Assembly (NCBI GenBank): GCA_037178855.1
Contig: JASJZC010000004.1
Coordinates: 7,812,001-7,876,000, forward strand
Direction of reading: 5' to 3'
DNA from: Oscheius sp. JU75
Taxonomy: Eukaryota; Nematoda; Chromadorea; Rhabditida; Rhabditidae
DNA length: 64,000 nt
The translations under genes were made by a program, and so were the position numbers. The notes beneath the pieces are model-generated. The model saw nothing but the letters and a program-made list of their open reading frames with translations, was not told the origin of the DNA and made no database searches. This document shows positions 1 through 13,200 of the stretch, piece after piece. The number at the start of each line of letters is the position of its first letter. Position 1 is the stretch's first letter.

Positions 1-767
1 ACAGGAACAGAGACAAAGAAAGAAACAATGATAGTGCGCTCAGTTGGAAAAGAAGCGCGAGCGAAGAGACAGTACGGGTGGGACAAATGCGATGCGAAAA
101 ATCTTTTGACCAGTGCTATAGCAGTCTGGTGTGGAGATCTTGCAGATTTGCAATACTATGCCCGCAAAAGAGTACTTTTAAGCATTATCATCTCGATGAA
201 TGAGCATCGCGGCACCTGTGAAATGGACTTCTCCCAGCCATGTCTCTTTCCAAAGTGACAGAAAGAGTGGTTTCATAAAGAAAAGGACTAGAGGAAAACT
301 GTAGTCGACGAAAGACAGACAGAAATAGTGCGAGAACGTACCTTGCATATAACTTGCCAAAGGAGACAAAAGGCGAAGCAATCGAACTTCTAGCAGTAAA
401 GTATTCAGAAATGTAGTTTCTTCCATAAAAAAAAATTGGTCTGTTCAAAGTAACCGTAATTACTTTTGCATTCAAAAGCAGGAACTAAATAAAGTCAATC
501 AGTGCAAGGTCTACAACTGTGACAGAGATGACAGAAAGACAGACATATTGTATAGCTATTCTCACCCATACACTCTCAAAACCCTAATTATCCTGAGGCT
601 CTATTCCAACAATCGGTGCATGTAATCCGCCACCCTCTGGCAGGGTAATTTGCATACGTAACTGTCTCTTCGCAATTGTTTCCTCCCCCGCTCTCTCCAG
701 TCCCTCTGTCTCCCTGTCTATTTGTTTCTATGTCTCTCTGTCTCTAAGCCTCTCCGACGCTCTGTCA

Positions 768-824
<57 letters not shown>

Positions 825-1239
825 ATTTTCTGTCAAAGAGTGCGTTCAGGACGCTGTTCGTTAGTGTCTCGAGTAGTATCGGCACGCGAGCCCTTTTATT
901 GCATTTTTCCCCGGGGGACCCAATGATTTCCAGCATTATTGCCCAAGCTGACCTCAGTCGTTGTACGACACCCTCTGCCTCCCAGTTCTTTGTTTGCTAA
1001 TTAATCCTCGTCGCCATGTTTTCATGCAGTGCACACGCTTCTTCGAAATTTTGAGGGCCGGCCAATTAGCGGGCTGCTAATTTTCAGTGCGCTTTCGGTT
1101 CCTCTTACGTTTTCCTGCTCTCTGTCTTTCTGTCTCTCTGTCTCTATGGCTCAAAGTCTTTCTTTAACAGGACAAAGAAGTCGCATCCTCTCTCTCCTTC
1201 TCCAAATAGCTGCTGTCTCTCTCTAATAGCCCTCTCAGA
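1..1239. other. gene-poor spacer with CT microsatellite
   Basis: I see no supported gene. The stretch holds scattered GACAGA/TCTCTG simple sequence and a (CT)n run at about 772-823. Its last bases (ctctcag, 1232-1238) form a good 3' splice or trans-splice acceptor directly before the ATG at 1240. Confidence 0.6.
772..823. repeat. (CT)n microsatellite
   Basis: About 50 bp of nearly uninterrupted CT dinucleotide. A smaller (GA)n run lies at 3953-3976, and further CT or GA runs occur near 37267, 61430 and 63125. Confidence 0.9.
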
Positions 1240-4200
1240 ATGTCTGTTATTTCCGAGGACGAGGATGTGCTTTGCAGTGAGGACAGCGATGAGGAGAATC
1301 TTGGAGACAAGTGGTGAGTCAAGTTTTTAAGTTTTATTTGATTCGGACCAAGTTCTTGTAAATTTCTGACCCTGCCTGTCAGGAAATGACTCGGTAGACT
1401 TCGACCCGAGTTGTCCCGAACTTCTTGTAAATCTCAATTTCCTGGCATCTTTAGTGTCATTTTGTAGCTCACATGCTGAAAAAGATGATGGAAAACATTT
1501 CCGGGGAGGCGCAGACCATCGGAGCGACCTAGAATTTTAGTGAGGTGCCCAAAAGCTAAAGGCTAAGGCCCATTTGAGTTGTTTGTGACATTCAGAGATT
1601 GCCCTTTCCAGGTAAAGAGACATACGTGAGTTTCTCAGTTTTGAGACTCAGGGTCAAAACTCTATTGGTTTGGACCAAATACCCTTTCATTCCTGACACT
1701 GGCTGGTCTCCCGTCTCTCAGAAAATGACGGAAGACTGACTTTTTGACCTGAGATGATCTGAGCTTTCTGCCAATCTATAATTTTCTTGGTGTGTTTGGT
1801 GTCATTTTAAATGTCTTGTAGTGAAAAACACGATAGAATAACTTTCCTGGGAAATGCAGACCCTCGTGACGATCTAGAATATTGGTGCGGCGCTGAAACC
1901 TCTTGTTGGAGGCGCGCCTGATCGTGACTTTCGCAGTTCTAAAATCCAGGGATAATTTCACACCAAGTACAAGCCCCTAATAAGGACTCTACTTTCGAAA
2001 CCAAAACCTATATACCCGTGTTTGTTTCACCCTCTTTCCTTCTCCGACGCATGACTATTTCATCACCCCACGCCTACTTTTTCGTCCGCAGAGCTCTTCC
2101 AGATTGCAAAATAGCCAGTTACCGTCTGTCGCCCCTTGTTTTGGCAAGCGGTGCCTCTTGACCCTCGTTAACGACATTAACATGCAGATTCTCTCTGTCA
2201 TTAGCTCGGTAAATCAGAGGACAAAGGCTGTAGATCAATTACAGATCGAATAGGGTACAGAAAAAGAGAGATAGTAGCTATTACCAGGTTCAATCAGACG
2301 TAAAAACCTGAATTTGAGAAGGCTAATAGACTCCCGGCCCGAGAGCCCAGATGGCTGGCGTAGAGATATTAGTCCGATTAGAAATAGGCTATTATTATGT
2401 GCTTCGGCTGGCTGCAGAGTCTCTCTGTCAACTGGCCCAAACGACTCGATTACACTACCTCTATAACATGATGTGACTCACAGCCGGCGTTCCTTCCGAC
2501 TGAGTCAGGCGGCTGGCTGTAAATGTTCCTTCTCCGAGACTCTTTCAAACCTTCTAGCCGATCTATCTGTCTTTCTGTTTTCCCAAAAGTTTCATTCGTC
2601 CAGTTCCTTTTCCTAATCCAGTGGATCAAAAGAGATCCTTCGGTCTTATTACTCTGGAATTTATTTGTCTTAAGACCCAGAAAAACTCATCCGACTCCTC
2701 CAAGGATCGAAATTTTTGTTGACAAGCGACAAACTTTTTTGTGATTCATCTGTCTAGGAATGTGAATAGTTGAGCAATAGGCTATTTTTTCTTTGTCGTT
2801 CTGTTTCTCTGTCCTTCTGTCGCTCTGTCTCACTGTGTCCCTCACTTTTTGTAAATCTGTCCCTCTGTCTCTATCTCTCTGTCTTTCTGTCTCTCTGTCC
2901 CTCTGAACATCTGTCTCTCTGTTTCTCTGTCATTCTCTCTTTCTGTCTCTGTTTCTCTGTCTCTTTGTCCATTTGTCCATTTGTCCATCTGTCCCTCTGT
3001 CCCTCTGCATTTCTGTTTCTCTGTAACTCTGCTTCTGGCTCCCTACCCTGACCATCAGTCAGACTCATTTACTCAGCTTGGCACCTCACTCTCTCTGGCG
3101 TTCTGCCATTTTTCACCCCGAGAAGGTTGACCGACAGCTGCTTGGTGAACTCGCCTGGCTGACCCTGTCCACGGCTGGCAGGTGTGCCCGGCACATTTCC
3201 GCTAGCTGCCTTTGTTTACCGCCTCAGGTATGGTCGCCCAATTACTCATTATGACAGCCGCCGTTCTCTTCTCTCCGTGAATAGGAGCGAGAGACGCCCT
3301 GTTCTGACCCGGAGACTAATCCACAGCCAAATTCCAATTGGCCGCTTGCCCACATTTTCATTGAGCCTTGTGATGGATAGCCCCCTTCCGATTCTATCGA
3401 TATTCCACCACGCGATGTTCCTCATTTCTCATGGTCCTAGAGCGTCTCTCTCGTGTCAATTTCAGTCAGGAAATTGGCCACAGTCATCCCTCCCCAGCAT
3501 CATGGCATGACCTTTTCCACTCTCATCAGTCAAAAACATGACAGCGACCTCTAATGGATACAAAGACGCGGGCCATTTTTCATCCCCAAATGTGAATAAT
3601 TGGATCGTTTAATCGCACGCTCCGAAGCAATGGCATACCGTCGCTGTCTCTGTCTCTTTTTTCCACCATGAAATCCTATGACACAATCCGTACAGCTCCA
3701 GTGCCAATGCCATAAATTCCGCCTCGTTTAATCTCATCAGCTTTCCCGTCCCGGGAATGCGGGAATATGTGTGACTTCCATCCAGTCCCCCAGAGACTTT
3801 TGTCAGTCTGATTGTCGGTTCTCCAAGCTGCGTTCGCGCTGAGCCCTCACATTCCAAGTGCGCTTCCCGCTTAATTAATTACGCAGAAGTGTTCGTAGTG
3901 GGTATTGTACTGGGGGAGCCATTCAATTACAGACCCGGTTCGAGTGCAGTATAGAGAGAGAGAGAGAGAGAGAGAGCACAAAAAGCCGTGAGCGGCCTAT
4001 GCCTGTTCAAACACGATCACGAAACTCTACACGTGTTAGGCTACGCCCCGGCAAAAACAACTGTATGTCGCCCACCTTTAACTCCGAAAACTTTTTCACA
4101 GAGGAGCAGATGACTGCCAAATGGTGCATTACTCCTTCGCTTTCCTTCACTGAGACTGATATACTTTCTCTTTGAGACATAGAGACAGAGACAGTTCCTA

Positions 4201-7200
4201 TTACTCATACCTGTCGCGATTCTTTAATATGACTCATACTCTCCTTTCATTCGAACCGTAGCTCCTTTTGGCCAACCCATACCCCTTTCGGCCTACTTTT
4301 CCGCCCAGAAAGATCCAGATGTCCCTGTTTTCAAACCCTTCTTTCTCTCTCCTCCTAACCCTCGCGTGACTTTCTTCTCGGCAGATGTCCATTGGTCAGG
4401 CTTGCCTCGACTAATGCCCGAGTTGGGCATTGTTCTATCGAATGAACTATGCATAACTGTCTCTCTCCTCTGTCTGTCTGTCTCTCCCTCTCTCTCTCTC
4501 TCTCTCTCTGTTTATGTTGCCATAGAGCATTCAGAGAGGGAGAACACATTTAGGGAACTCGGTCTGAACACCCTCCATTCCTGTTTCCCCCTCGTACTCT
4601 ATCTCTCTCGTTTTCAGTGTCGCCCTATTCAGCTCGCTACTGAAGGCTACCTACTCCTGTGACTCGCTGCCACCACCTCTATCACCTATTTTTGTGGAAG
4701 ATTGTCTTCGGGAGGCTGTCAAGACGGATCCCAACGAGACTGTGGTACTCGAGGAGCAGCTTCTCGATGAGGTGGGCTACTTTTCTTATGAATGAATGTC
4801 AAGCAACAAACTTTGATGTTTTATGCAAACGAAATCTGACATGATGGAGAAAAAAATTGAGGACAATGTGTCAGTCTTTTTCACATCCGTTGCTTATTTG
4901 AGCTAAACCAATGCATAAAGCATGAGAATCGTTCTTGACTCAGACTGAAGTCAAGCATTCTGGCTCTCTCTTTTTGCCTCGATGGCCTAGTGGTCTATGG
5001 CGCCAGCGCTGTTCGAAAGACCCGGATTAGATTCCCGCACTCCCTGAAAAGCATTTTACTTATCTAAAAGCCATTTTTACGGGTTTTACTTGAACGCACA
5101 GTGTCAAATTCATACCACAGATTGCCCGGTAGACTCTACTTTGAACAGAAAGAATATCTTTTCTTTTTACGTCTATCACTCTGCCTATTACCCCGGCCGA
5201 ATTAATGCTTCTCTCGACCGTTCCAATGTTCCCACGACCGAGGCAAAGAGAGACAGAGAGATCGGTGAACAGTCCACACACGTATCTAGTCTCCATCTTA
5301 CGCGTGTTTGTTCTCAAGCCCCGGGGGCCCACAGGAAGCCGGTCTCTCTGTCTTATGCCACGGCCGTTTCCACGCACGACTTCTCACCTTTGCCAAGGTT
5401 GCAGGCCATATTTTTTTGAACCTAACTCTGTCTCCCTGTATTTCTGCCTCTCTGTCTCTCCGTTTCTCTGTCTCTCTATCCCTGTCTCTCGAATTCCATA
5501 TTGTCCGATCCTTATCTGGTCTCGCTTATCTTCCGCAATCGATCGTTCTCTCTCTCTCTCTTTCCCTCTAGGCTTCCGTCCCTCCGGCGCTGAGTTTTTC
5601 CGTCGACGGATCTCCCTCCTCACAATCAGTGGAAGGCAGTCCGGAAATCTCGTTGTCCTCTATCCGTTTCCGATTTTCATTTTGCTGCTGCCGGCTCTGG
5701 GACGGCGGCATTGATGAATCAAAGATGGTGTGAGGTGACAGCCGCTAATTAATTAAAGCAAACCACCACAGCCCACTCTTCCGATCCGGATCAATTTCGT
5801 ACCTGTACCGGACGACCCATACTTTCTCGTAACCTCCTCTAAAATTGGGGTTGTTTGTGGCTTCCGCTCCTATTCAAAAATGCGTGACCACTTATCCCGG
5901 GTCCCCCTTCTACTCCCTAGGCTTCAATAAGAGAGAGACCAGCCGCTTCCCATTGTTGCCAGCCGTCTTTGGCTCCCACCCCGGCGCTCCAAAAAGCGAC
6001 CCGCCCCGCGGAGTGACAGCCGAAGCCGCAGAATTAATTTTTGTGGGGTTTCACCCTCTCACCCTCAGTCACTCTCTGTGTGGTTGTAAAACGGCAGCCA
6101 TCCTTTAGATGAGCGTAACGGAACGATAACATCTGTGTCTCTCTCGGAGAGAGGTCAATCCGCCAGCCGCGAGGACAACTCCATCAAAAAAATCCGTTAC
6201 GAGTCTCTTTGTTTGAGTACAAATCCAATTCTTTGGGTGTTTTTGAAGCATTCCCATCAGTAGCCTCTCTTTACAACTGATCCTTGTCTGCTCATAAATC
6301 TTTCCCCGATGCGTTTCATCAACCTGATTGTGGTGCTATGTCTCTCTCAATTCTTCTATCAAGATTTCTGTCTCTCTCTCTCTGTATGTGTCTCTGTCAC
6401 TTTGTCTCTCTACCACCTGCCGACGGCAGCTTCGCAGGCGTTAAGTCCTTGCTTAAAATTGATAACAGACGGCTTCGCCGCTTCCCTAGTAGCAGCTGGC
6501 TTGTCCTCTAGTTTCTTGACAGGAAATGACTTGTCAGCTTTTTGGGTATTAGGGTTGACATGGAATTGTGAGGACACCATGACAGACAGACGGACGGCTT
6601 TCACCACTGCCCTTTAGTAAAGAAAGGTCTCTCTCTCTCTCTCTCTTCCTTCCAATGACCCCATGTCTCTAATTTCCTATGAATACGAACCCTTGGTTCT
6701 GCAGCCGGAGGGTGTCAGCTGCCGCGCCCTCCCAGAAGTCCTTCTCTCCTCCTTACACCCCTACACTTTTTCATTTCTGAGCTCTGGACTGTAACAAACT
6801 GATTTGTGGATACTTTCTCTGTCTCTCTGTGCCAGCCGTCGCGTGTCCTGACTCACAGCCGTAGAGTCCCACCCCGTTCCACAAACCTGTCGTAAGAGAG
6901 CGTGAGCGTGAGCTATTGATCCATCTCTCTCCTTCATATTGTTTTAATCCTCGAAATCGTTTTCCATTTTCTTTTTGTGGAGGTCACCTGTCTCTCCGAG
7001 ATGGGATTACCACGCGTGTGCGCGCGCCCGACTCTCAAGGGGGATCAACGCTAATTATTCGCATGAACAGCTATCGGGTTTCCATCTCCCAATCTCACCC
7101 TGGGAACCTTGCCGTGAACTTCTTTTTTCGACAAATAAGGTTTCTTTTTGAGGTCCTTGAGATAACCTTGAGTAGTATGTCGCGCCATTTTCCTCATTTT

Positions 7201-10200
7201 TGGGCTCTAGAACTCTTTTTTTGGGTCTTGGCATGTTCTACAAAGTTGTAGACTGGACCAAAACCTACACCTTAGCAGAACATAAAAATGTAAAAAAAAA
7301 ATCTGTTGTAAGGCTGGAGAAAACCGCGAAAAATAAGCAGGTTTTGGCGCGCAAACTTAAAAGAGTACGCAATATTGCGTCGTACGTATTACATTTTCGT
7401 GGCGACGAGCAAAGGTTGTTTTTCGTTCCTAAAGCTCTTTTCTGCTCAGTAAAGTTATTTTTAAAACTTTTGGAGTTTGAAAACTTGTAGATCAGATCAA
7501 GGGCTACAAGTTTGTAGTGCTTCAAATGTCCAAAAAGACAGTTTATGAGTCAGAAAACTGTCTCGGTCAACAACTGTGACTGTTCTTTTTTTTAGTCTCT
7601 GCTGCCCACTTTTCGACCCTCTTAGCTCGTTTTGTTGATGAAAAGGCTTAAGACTTGAACCAGCGCTGTCTCTTTCAGTCTCGTAGCCGTTCCCCTTGGC
7701 CTCATGACAGTCTCATTTCCTATAATGCTCAGCTCCTAATCCTAATTCTGTGCCAGCGTAACCTGATCCCATCGCGTTTTCTGTCCACCACATGTTCTTC
7801 TTAAAGGCCACATGGTGCCCTTCTTCGAGTGTTTTTTGCTTCTCATGACCGAATATGGGTGAGAGCACACCTGTTGTGAGAGAGACAGAGTCTAGCAATT
7901 TGTAAACCGGCTCTGTGCCAAGAGTCCCGGAGGGCCTTCTCTCCCGAGCAAACAGTGTGCAGCTGAGAATGAGCATCTTTTCCGGACTAATCGCCTCTCG
8001 ACTCTCGACCAACTATGCTAATAGGTCGAACTAATGCGCAACCGGTTGTCCAGCGGCAGCTGTACCAACATTACGACTCTCTCTGTCTCTTCTGATTAAG
8101 AGTCATAAAAGTTTTAAACGTATTCCCCCACTGTTTTACTCTCCGATTTGAATCACACTGGGGTCTGCCAAAAAATTCTACGGTAGCCAAGGGTCCCTTG
8201 TCATAATCTGTTCGTTTTTCCGGCCCACTTTTTCCCAACACCTGCCGTTCCATTACTTTGATCTCTCGTCTCACATTCTGTCCCTACCCACATTCCATGA
8301 TCAATGCCACAGAGACTGTCCTTTTGGAACAAATTGCCTTCGATTTGTGTTTCTATTTCTCTCTCTCTCTCTCTTCCTCCCCAAAATTGGCCGTTTCGGA
8401 TGAGCTGCCACCGTGTATTGACCTCCTCCGCCTGTGTACACTATGTCTGACCAGCATGTCTATTGTGTTCGCTTGACCACAGAGAGCCGCTCACTTTCAC
8501 CAGTACGAACTCTCGTCTTCTCTGTACACACACCCAAGCTCTATTTCCTCTTATCAGCCAAAGCAAAACAGGCAAATAGCGTTCCACAACCATGTTTTCA
8601 CATCATGGAGGCATCCCCGCCCTGTGTAGATTCAGAATACCTGCGCCCGATTCGCCCACATGCCTGAGTGATCCAAGACGCCGGCACCATTCAAACGACC
8701 CGGGTTCGACCCCGGAGAGCGAAATCTTTTTTTCTTGGTTTTGTCGCCGGGAAATTTTGTCCGCTGCTACGACACTTTGTTTTTTAAGCAAAGACTTCCT
8801 TCCGCTCGATTGATTAGCCGGGTTTATCAGTACCGTGACAGTCCCCTGCCTTCCATTACCCTGCTCCTTTCAGAACCAGCAAAAAAACAAAAGTTTGGTC
8901 ATGATTAGAGCACTGACACCCAATCCCAGAGTTATAATATTTGTTGGCGTCTCCACTTACCTCTTGTTTTTTCTGTCTATATTGTTTGCTCGCCCTTACC
9001 ATATAGACGAGAACTTTGTACGATCGGTTCAAGGAAACTGGGACATGACAAAGAGAAAGAGAGACTGAAAGACAGAGGGACGTCAGTAGCCACCATTTGC
9101 CAACTAAAAAGACGACGCGTCGTCAAAAATGCGTCGCGTGGCGGTCTCTCCAAACCATATTTGTCTTCCTTTTGTGTTCGGCAGTGCAAACATGCTGGCC
9201 TAGCAGCTCACTCTCTCTATGTGTCTCCTTTTCCGGCTTCTCTTTCAAACTTCAGTGATTTCAGATGGCTAGCTCCTCTCACTCGACGATGACGGCGCCT
9301 GTGGTTCGTCAACGACCGCAGGTACCTCCGAAACCGCCGATCGACACCATCCGCTACAGCATGTCCAACCTGAAAGGTCCGTTTTATGTTTGGCTCGCGG
9401 ATTGGGCAGATTACCAGTAGGGCGACGGGGGTCACTCTCACGGGATTGAATCCTGAGGATAGGCACTGTAATTGCATTGAGAGACAGAGACAGAGACAGA
9501 GACAGAGACAGAGACAGAGACAGAGACAGAGACAGAGACAGAGACAGAGACAGAGACAGAGACAGAGACAGAGACAGAGACAGAGACAGAGACAGAGACA
9601 GAGACAGAGACAGAGACAGAGACAGAGACAGAGACAGAGACAGAGACAGAGACAGAGACAGAGACAGAGACAGAGACAGAGACAGAGACAGAGACAGAGA
9701 CAGAGACAGAGACAGAGACAGAGACAGAGACAGAGACAGAGACAGAGACAGAGACAGAGACAGAGACAGAGACAGAGACAGAGACAGAGACAGAGACAGA
9801 GACAGAGACAGAGACAGAGACAGAGACAGAGACAGAGACAGAGACAGAGACAGAGACAGAGACAGAGACAGAGACAGAGACAGAGACAGAGACAGAGACA
9901 GAGACAGAGACAGAGACAGAGACAGAGACAGAGACAGAGACAGAGACAGAGACAGAGACAGAGACAGAGACAGAGACAGAGACAGAGACAGAGACAGAGA
10001 CAGAGACAGAGACAGAGACAGAGACAGAGACAGAGACAGAGACAGAGACAGAGACAGAGACAGAGACAGAGACAGAGACAGAGACAGAGACAGAGAGTGA
10101 CTGTTTCCAATCAGACTGTGTAAACTATCAGGTCACATGAGGTTGTATAAACTATCTGGTCAAGGAATAAGACAGTTTTGACACCCCCTGTCACTTTTAA

Positions 10201-13200
10201 AGGATCGACTAATAGACTATCTCAATAAAGAAGGTTATCACGGGCTCTCGCTCACAGTGAGAGCGACCTCCAGTGGCGCCCCGCCTCCTCCTGGCTGACC
10301 TAACTAGTGCCCTTGCTCCGTGCGCACGCTGCCAATTCTCATAAATGATTGCGTATACCGCTTACCTTAGGGAACGAGGTAGTTTTTCCCATTCTCATCC
10401 TTTTATGCAATGATCCGATTCCAGAATCCTCGGACTGGCAGCTGGACGCCCTCTTGGAAGAACTGTCCGCTCTAGAGACCCAGCTGAACTCTTCCTCTGG
10501 GGACCAGCTCCTTTTGGGAATTTCGACTCTTCGTCCCCAACAGAAGCCTCCAGAGTCGAGGATTTCTCCGGCTGTGGTTCAACAAAGAAATGAACCTCCT
10601 CCTCAGGTGAGTTCCCTATTGACTGACGCTGAGGCGCGTCACTATTTTGTTATTTTAGGGGTCAGGATCAACTCTTTGGATTTTTCAATGTTTTGCAAAG
10701 TTGCAGAGCAGATCAAGGGCTACAACTTTGCAAAACATGTCATGTTGCGAAAGACAGTCGAAAGATCTGAAAATTGTATGAAAATATGAAGATAGTTTTG
10801 TTTTGACAATAAAAATAGAGATTGCGTACGACGCAAACTTGCGTAGTTTTATTTTCGACGCGTTTCAAGCCAGTTTTGGGCGCAAAGTTTCCCTACTGTT
10901 TACAGAGCGCCAAAAATCACAGCTGTTTGACCCAGAAATGCAAAAATCTCTACCAGCCATATGGCGTCTCGCGGGTGAAGTCACGCATTCTTAGTCTTCT
11001 GTCTTTTCGGCCCGGGTCCGAATAGCTTTTATTGCCCCGGCATCACAGAGCAATTATCGTATTACTGGCCCGACCCAGCCGTTTAACACCCATCAAGGCT
11101 CATTGTCCCTGGGAGCATTGTTTATGGTTCAAACCTGTCCGATGGTCCGGAAAATTATGGTTTTCAGGTAGTCACAGCCCCGGCTCCACCATCCCAAAGA
11201 GTCTTGCCGTCAGCGGCTTCGAGCTGCTCGTCTCCGGACGGAGACTCGGCCTTCTGTGATGGCTCCTCGACCGAGTCCAGAAACAGGAACAGTGCTTTCT
11301 CGTCGTCCGATAGCTGTAGGGAGAGTCTGCACACTCCCAGTCCGACCCAGGTATGTAAATCTGTCCAATCAAGTGGCCGGCGGCTATTTGCCTACCTGTC
11401 CATCTGATCCGACGCTCACGTAATCACGGTGGAGAGCGCTCTTGATCTGTTTGCGTAACGTGAATGGGTAATGTAACTGAGGAGGGGGAGAGACAGGGAG
11501 ACAGAGAGACAGACAGAGAAAGAGACAGAGACAGAGAGATAAGAGATAGAGAGACAAACTGACAGTAACAGTGACAGTGAGCGGGGCACGATAAGAGACT
11601 AGTGATGAACTCAACAGAACAGGTGGTCTTGACCTTAAGAGAGAACACTTGTTCCTGTAGAACATCAATCAGACCCGCTTTGTACAGCCGCGCTGATGAC
11701 TAGGTCAAAAACAAAAGCTCCTTTGGAATGAGTCAGACTCTCTGGGAATGTTTCCGTCCCCCCGGAGGCCATCTGGCCCCTAGATGTGCGACAATGCTCG
11801 TCCATTACGTCTGCAGAGGGGACGCAACCACCACCTGGCATTTTGTTCTCTCTCAGGAAGATGAGCCAATAGGGGCAAATTAAGAGCACAGACAAAGAGG
11901 CAGCTGTTTTTCTTCTAGATCTCTCCAAGGAATGGGACTGAACCGAGTGCTGAGGACAAGAAGGCCCAGAAGATCAAGGAGGCTTTGGAGAAGATGAAGG
12001 AGGCGAAGGTTACGAGGATCTTTGTGAAGTTCTTCGTCGATGACGGAGAACCGCTACAAATGCTGGTCGATGAGAGATGGACTGTGGCAGAGGTAGGTAT
12101 CATGACAGAAACACTGAGACAGGCAGAAAGTACCTAAGAATTCTCTTCCAGACCATGAGACAGCTGGCGGACAAACATCATATCACCCTGACCGAAGACT
12201 TTGCCATAGTCGAAGAGTTCCCGGAGCTCTACATCCGTAGAATCTACGAAGATCACGAGAATTTGGTTGAGAACATTCAGATGTGGGTACAGGACAGTCA
12301 GAACAAGTTGCACTTTATCAGACGACCGGATAAATATCCATTCATTGGTGAGTAGGGAGACAGAGAAACGGGGCGATAGAGATAAAGAGAGACAGAGATA
12401 GGAGAGACAGCGAGACAGAAAAGCATAGAAACAGATACAATGAGACACCGAGACAGCGAGCTTCAGAGAGACATAAAAAGCGGGGAGACAGAGGGAGAAA
12501 CAGAGAGACAGACAAGTAACTGTCTTCAGACCGTCCCGAACTCTATCTGGTTACCGAGAAGACTACCGAAATCGATGTTCCTAAAGGAGAACAGTGGACC
12601 CGAGAAGTCAAGAAGAGATTTGTGGACGAGTTCTTTACAAGAGAGACAGTCAGCCCACCGGAACTGGAAGGCTTCCTTTACCTGAAGTCAGACGGCCGCA
12701 AGAGCTGGAAGAAACACTACTTCGTGCTGAGACCCAGTGGTCTCTACTACGCTCCGAAGGGGAAGAAGACCTCCTCGAAGGATTTAGCCTGTCTAATGAA
12801 CCTGCACTCGAACCAGGTCTACGCGGGAATCAATTGGCATAAGAAGTACAAGGCGCCGACGGAGTACTGTATCTCGATCAAGCTGACACAGCTCCAGATG
12901 AAGAGGTCACAGTACATCAAGTACATTTGTGCCGAAGACGAGCCGACCTTCCGGAAATGGATTGTGGCTTTGAGGATTGCGAAGAATGGCTCGGCGCTGT
13001 ATGAGAACTATCTGAAGGCTTGTGAAGTCAGACAGGCTACAACCCTCTCAAGAGCGACATCTTCCACGACTGGGTCACTGTTACATGAACCTCAATGCTC
13101 CACTTCCGCCTCCTCCAGTCAACATGATCTCCGGTTACCTAAGGTGAGTTCTGTCTCTGTCGCTCTGTTTTTTTCCGTCTATCTGTCCCTGTCTCTCTAT

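Larger units (their letters stand above)
5728..9264 (+). other. long intron of mig-10, no independent gene seen
   Basis: Contains TCTCTG simple sequence, one dispersed palindromic repeat (7233-7283 with a related hairpin at 7480-7525) and a tRNA-like piece near 8655-8735. I see no conserved coding signal. Confidence 0.5.

Noticed and set aside
9217-10123. Open frames of 200-300 codons reading Arg-Asp or Leu-Cys on both strands
   Set aside because: Pure product of the GAGACA array; no stop codon can occur in such a repeat, so length is meaningless.
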